DNA of 64,000 nucleotides. Origin: F1-120-MAGs238 sp964484185 (lineage in GTDB: Bacteria > Planctomycetota > Phycisphaerae > Phycisphaerales > UBA1924). The stretch covers positions 1 to 64,000 of the forward strand of contig CAZAEQ010000010.1 in the NCBI GenBank assembly GCA_964484185.1, written 5' to 3'. The translations under genes were made by a program, and so were the position numbers. Positions 60,750-64,000 of the stretch are shown here, in pieces; the stretch's first letter is position 1; each line of letters starts with the position of its first letter. Under the pieces are notes generated by a model. That model did not search any database, was not told the DNA's origin, and saw only the letters and a program-made list of their open reading frames with translations.

Positions 60750-61919
60750 TCAACATCCTGCCGAAAAGGGAACCAGAAAATCAAGGTAATCAAAGAAGTC
60801 GATTATCCCATCGTTGTTAAAGTCTGCCGATGTCTCTTCCGCGGCAAAGGCCGCAACGAAATCGATGTAGTCGAAAATGTCAACAATTCCATCGGTATTG
60901 AAATCAGATCGGCAACCAAGTGTTGCGACCCATGGCTCCGTCACGCCATTGTGAATGCCGTATCCTGTAACGGTCATGCCATCGTCGCTTACGTCGCTTG
61001 CTGACGTCAACCTCCAGCCTCCGAGATCAACACCGATTGCAGGCAGATAGACATTAAGATCGACGACTCCCTTGCTGTCGGACCACATTGTGGCAGTGAA
61101 CGTATTCTCGCCCTGATTACTCCAGCAGACGCCAACAGTGACAGAGCCATCTGCGTTGGTTCCGTGTACTTCAGCTTCTGTCTTGCCACTGAGTATCCCA
61201 ATATCCTGCAGACCGGAACCGCTGCGCCAACGAAATGCTCGGGCAGCCGAACCGTCGAACCCATTGCCGACGATGGTGGTCCCATCTGTGCTGATATCCG
61301 CGGACGTTGACTGCGGGAATCCGCTCCCTAGGTACCCGATGGGCTGCATTCCACCTGCGCGCGTCCAGATGAACGGTCGATCACCTCCGCCATAGCTTGT
61401 ACCGGCAATTACGTTTCCGTCGCCGCTTACGGCCCATGCCGCGGCATGAAAGCCGCCCGGAAGAATTCCCAGCGTTTCATAGCCGCCAGCCTCTGTCCAC
61501 CGGAATGGAAAGTTGTCGATATATCCGACAACAACCGCGCCATCCGCTGAGATTCCATAAGCATCGGTGTACAGCGCCGAACTCTGGAGCGGCAGCATCT
61601 CCGTCGATCGTGTCCACCGAAACGCGGCGTTACTGTAACCAACTATCACTGAGCCATCGTGACTTGCGTTTCGCGGGATCGCGTTCAACGCGCCCGGAAG
61701 TGCGCCGATATCTTCGAGCCCAGTTGCAGCGGTCCAGCGGAACGCGTGAAACTGGAGTGGCCCCACATTGCCGTGTCCGATGACAACGAGTCCGTCGCCG
61801 CTGATGTGATCTGCAGTGCTCCCTGATCCACCGGGGAGAATTCCGATTCCTGTGAAAGACTGTGCGTGTGCCAGAGATGAACATGCAGCGAGCGACATGG
61901 CGAGATTACGGAGATTCAT
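60750..61919 (-). CDS. Secreted HAF-repeat protein with dockerin-like tail
   Basis: This 389-residue exported protein begins at an ATG with AGGAGG upstream and has a signal peptide ending in A-H-A. It contains seven or so HAF-type repeats of about 45 residues, each with a G-x-L-P-G-G or similar turn and a D-G-x-x-V-x-G element: ILPGGSGSTADHISGDGLVVIG, GALPGALNAIPRNASHDG, ILPGGFHAAAWAVSGDGNVI. Repeats of this kind form a beta-propeller. The last 54 residues are two EF-hand/dockerin-like units (DFNTDGIVDIFDYIDFV, DFNNDGIIDFFDYLDF) ending A-G-C. Function is unknown. It lies 45 bases before the radical SAM gene. Confidence 0.85.
   Translation of the reverse strand: MNLRNLAMSLAACSSLAHAQSFTGIGILPGGSGSTADHISGDGLVVIGHGNVGPLQFHAFRWTAATGLEDIGALPGALNAIPRNASHDGSVIVGYSNAAFRWTRSTEMLPLQSSALYTDAYGISADGAVVVGYIDNFPFRWTEAGGYETLGILPGGFHAAAWAVSGDGNVIAGTSYGGGDRPFIWTRAGGMQPIGYLGSGFPQSTSADISTDGTTIVGNGFDGSAARAFRWRSGSGLQDIGILSGKTEAEVHGTNADGSVTVGVCWSNQGENTFTATMWSDSKGVVDLNVYLPAIGVDLGGWRLTSASDVSDDGMTVTGYGIHNGVTEPWVATLGCRSDFNTDGIVDIFDYIDFVAAFAAEETSADFNNDGIIDFFDYLDFLVPFSAGC
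60753..60914 (-). repeat. Dockerin-like tail doublet, copy 3
   Basis: Two units of pattern DFNxDGIxDxFDYxDF end in G-C. This copy is more diverged than the two at 34229-34393 and 42794-42958. It is attached to a HAF-repeat protein. Confidence 0.8.
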
Positions 61920-62053
61920 AACGCCTCCTGGAAAACGGCGGAAACCAGGCGCTGCGCCAGATGACCAGCGCCAACCCGCCTGCCGTGATAATCGCTCACG
62001 GATCGAAGGCTGTGAATAGGGAAATTTGCTTGATCAAAAGGGACGGCAAAAGA

Positions 62054-62821
62054 TCAGGCTTCAGCAAACCCTTCGCGTATTGCAAATTTAATGAGATCAC
62101 TTCGAGTGGAAATTCCAAGCTTTTTCATCATCCGCTCCTGGTGTCCATCGATCGTCTTGGGGCTGCGGGAAAGTTCCTTCCCAATATCCACTCTGGAGAG
62201 ACCTTTCCCAATTAATCGCAGCACTTCAATTTCTCGCGACGAAAGCGCATCCAATGGTGTCGGAGGCCGTTCATCGCCGTGCGTGATCGAGCGCGGGTCT
62301 GGCGCTTTGGCAGCGCCGCATCTGGCACGCACTTTGGGCCCCATCACAAACGTGCCCGCTTTGCTCCTGGCAAGTTGTGTGATGCCCGCAACGATGTCAT
62401 CAAGGTCATCACCCTTGGCAAAGTAACCCCACGCCCCGCATTTATAGGCCGCCGCGAGATACCCATCGCGGATGTGAGCGCTGAAGAAAATGAACCGAAG
62501 GCCACTGAACATGTGGTGCATGCGATCTGCCGTCTCAAAGACATCAGGACCAGGCATTTCAATGTCAAAAATCACCAGGTCGGGCTTCAACCGAGTCACT
62601 TCTGCAAGCAGGTTTGTCGCGGAAGTGAGGTGGCCTACAACTCGGATTCGATTCTCGATTGCAAACTTTGCCTTGAGGCCCTCAACCAGCACTTCATGGT
62701 CGTCAACGCAGAGCACTCGTACTCCCGCATCATTGTCAAAATCCGCAGAGAGCTTCTTTGTCCCTGAAGTTATGCGCTTTGCTTTTGCTGGAACCTGATC
62801 ATCTATCGAAGTCGTGGGCAT
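62054..62821 (-). CDS. LuxR/NarL-type response regulator
   Basis: This 255-residue response regulator has a receiver domain (VRVLCVDDHEVLVEGLKAKF, with the phospho-acceptor Asp in LVIFDIEMPG and FFSAHIRDGY) and a LuxR-type helix-turn-helix C-terminus (LSSREIEVLRLIGKGLSRVD, then SPKTIDGHQERMMKKLGIS). The LuxR-type domain is a transcription regulator; the targets are unknown. The ATG at 62821 follows GGAGG. It lies 22 bases after the kinase gene, so the two form a two-component pair. Confidence 0.93.
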   Translation of the reverse strand: MPTTSIDDQVPAKAKRITSGTKKLSADFDNDAGVRVLCVDDHEVLVEGLKAKFAIENRIRVVGHLTSATNLLAEVTRLKPDLVIFDIEMPGPDVFETADRMHHMFSGLRFIFFSAHIRDGYLAAAYKCGAWGYFAKGDDLDDIVAGITQLARSKAGTFVMGPKVRARCGAAKAPDPRSITHGDERPPTPLDALSSREIEVLRLIGKGLSRVDIGKELSRSPKTIDGHQERMMKKLGISTRSDLIKFAIREGFAEA

Positions 62822-62843
62822 GTGTTGATCCTCCAGTTCAGTA

Positions 62844-64000
62844 CTATGCGATGGCTTGTCCAATGGCCGTTCGGATGCTATCAAAATCATCTGGGCTGCT
62901 AATGACGATTGGGGAAAGAGCCTTCCATTTCAGGGCCGCTCGAGCGGCGGGGCTGCCAAGCAGAACAAGTTTCCCATCAGGGTGCATTATACGCCACGCC
63001 TGAACATTGCCTGTTGGTATGGTCGGACTTACAACCCAGATGTGCGCGCGAGTATGGTCATCGTCTGATCGGACTGCAACGTGCGAGATTTCCAGGACGT
63101 GCGTAATGATCGCGGCGGCTCGCCCATCTTCTACAGACACCACCGCGCAAAGAGAATCTCCTGAGGCACTGGCGTGCTCCGCAGAACGAGCCGCCGGAAT
63201 GATCATCGTCACGGTCGTTCCATTGCCAACCTCTGATTGGATTTCCACTTTGCCGCCACATCGTTCGGCCACCTTGCGAACAAGCGCGAGGCCCAGTCCC
63301 GTGCCAAGACCGCGAGACTTGGTGGTAAAGAACATGTCAAGCGCGCGACGCTGGACGTCTGCTGACATTCCCGTGCCGTTATCTGTAACACCGATACGGA
63401 TCCAGGTCATGCCGGAAACCTCTACTGGCTTTGCCCATATTCGCACAAGCCCCTGGCGACGCTTACGTATGCTGGGCCCCGGAATTGCTTCGCCGGCGTT
63501 CACCACAAGGTTCAGAATTGCCTGCGTCAACCCATGAGCGGGTAACCCCGCCTTTGGTAGATCAGGTTGAAACGATGCGATTACTCGCACATGTTTCGGA
63601 ACCGCCTTTGAGAGCAACGTCCCGGCTTGTGACCACCATTGCGACAGGTCGGTAGACGTGCCGCCTTCATGGGTGTCGTCTTCGATATCCGGGTCCATCG
63701 CTAGATAGTGCAGGCCATCGGCAAGCTGTTGCAGATACGCAGTGCTTTTGCGAATCTCATCAATATGGGCTCGCTGGGTGGCAGGAATGTTGCCTGTACG
63801 CACTGCTTCCGCAAGCGCATCGAGTCGCGCACGTACGGGAAGCAATACGTTGTTCATATCGTGGCCCAGACCTGCGGCGAGAGTGCCGATTGATGCGAGG
63901 CGATCTGCCAGACGCAACTTATCCTGGCTTTGTTGAAGGGCGTTGGTGCGATCGAGAACCTTTTGTTCCAGCAGATGCTGATACGCCTCGAGCTCGCGCT
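62844..64000 (-). CDS. Sensor histidine kinase (5' end beyond the window)
   Basis: The frame is open to the window edge, so at least 385 residues are seen and the sensor part is missing. A coiled-coil linker (EAYQHLLEQKVLDRTNALQQ) leads to a His-containing helix (IGTLAAGLGHDMNNVLLPVR), where H-D-M-N-N replaces the usual H-E-x-x-N and marks a NtrB-like phospho-acceptor. ATP-binding boxes follow: NLVVNAGEAI, GVTDNGTGMS and RGLGTGLGLALV. The last 110 residues form an alpha/beta segment (DSLCAVVSVEDGRAAAIITH to SPDDFDSIRTAIGQAIA) like a receiver without a clear Asp, so it may be a degenerate receiver. It is translated ahead of the response regulator. Confidence 0.9.
   Translation of the reverse strand, partial: RELEAYQHLLEQKVLDRTNALQQSQDKLRLADRLASIGTLAAGLGHDMNNVLLPVRARLDALAEAVRTGNIPATQRAHIDEIRKSTAYLQQLADGLHYLAMDPDIEDDTHEGGTSTDLSQWWSQAGTLLSKAVPKHVRVIASFQPDLPKAGLPAHGLTQAILNLVVNAGEAIPGPSIRKRRQGLVRIWAKPVEVSGMTWIRIGVTDNGTGMSADVQRRALDMFFTTKSRGLGTGLGLALVRKVAERCGGKVEIQSEVGNGTTVTMIIPAARSAEHASASGDSLCAVVSVEDGRAAAIITHVLEISHVAVRSDDDHTRAHIWVVSPTIPTGNVQAWRIMHPDGKLVLLGSPAARAALKWKALSPIVISSPDDFDSIRTAIGQAIA

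Noticed and set aside
1..64000. CRISPR array, prophage, transposon or tRNA/rRNA genes
   Set aside because: No regular spaced direct repeats, no transposase or integrase motifs, no terminal inverted repeats and no rRNA or tRNA consensus segments were seen.

Overview
The window looks like a chromosomal segment from a Gram-negative planctomycete, most likely of the Phycisphaerae type. This is an inference from gene content. Three secreted proteins end in PEP-CTERM-like sorting tails (P-T-P-G or P-A-P-S, hydrophobic stretch, Arg cluster). Three others end in a doubled EF-hand/dockerin-like tail finishing in Gly-Cys. There are genes for LPS and lipoprotein maturation (kdsB, lnt), a bactofilin and a bacterial topoisomerase VI. 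Many starts are TTG or GTG behind good Shine-Dalgarno sites. I see no rRNA, tRNA, CRISPR array, transposase or phage gene.

Layout. 0.2-11.9 kb (+): a PEP-CTERM protein, then a compact run of top6B, a GH2 glycosidase, top6A, a D-amino-acid-oxidase-like enzyme, a DUF2339 membrane protein and a degenerate QueC-like protein. 12-20.1 kb: a PEP-CTERM protein, then minus-strand genes for a fatty-acid desaturase, a GNAT acetyltransferase, GMP synthase, three tandem paralogues of an unrecognised small family and a DUF11 lipoprotein. 20.6-29.3 kb: a cyclophilin, a GT-C-like membrane protein, a PEP-CTERM protein, a bactofilin, Lnt, a HEAT-repeat protein, an S41 protease and a Rid protein. 29.4-34.0 kb (-): a TPR protein, a ParA ATPase fused to a glycogen-binding (CBM48/AMPK-beta-like) domain, and a partner that looks like a MinD fold without its P-loop.

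34.2-40 kb (-): a five-haem cytochrome c with a dockerin-like tail, a lipoprotein with a JAMM-like motif, kdsB and an unrecognised 413-residue protein. 40.2-51.4 kb (+): a large secreted HAF/Ig-type protein with the same dockerin-like tail, an FMN reductase, an 820-base non-coding stretch with a perfect DnaA box and an 18-base palindrome, a cystathionine beta-synthase and gamma-synthase/lyase pair (transsulfuration), and a 1372-residue fusion of an M14 carboxypeptidase with an S9 dipeptidyl peptidase. 51.4-58.6 kb (-): a Czc-type divalent-metal efflux locus with histidine-rich segments in most components. Its outer-membrane factor gene carries an in-frame amber stop. 58.8-64 kb: a STAS protein, a B12-binding radical SAM protein, a HAF-repeat protein with the dockerin-like tail, and a two-component system whose kinase runs off the window.

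Most interesting: the ParA-CBM48 operon, the topoisomerase VI locus with a glycosidase between its subunits, the M14-S9 fusion, the nonsense codon in the efflux gene, the tandem unknown paralogues, and the dockerin-like tail shared by unrelated secreted proteins.
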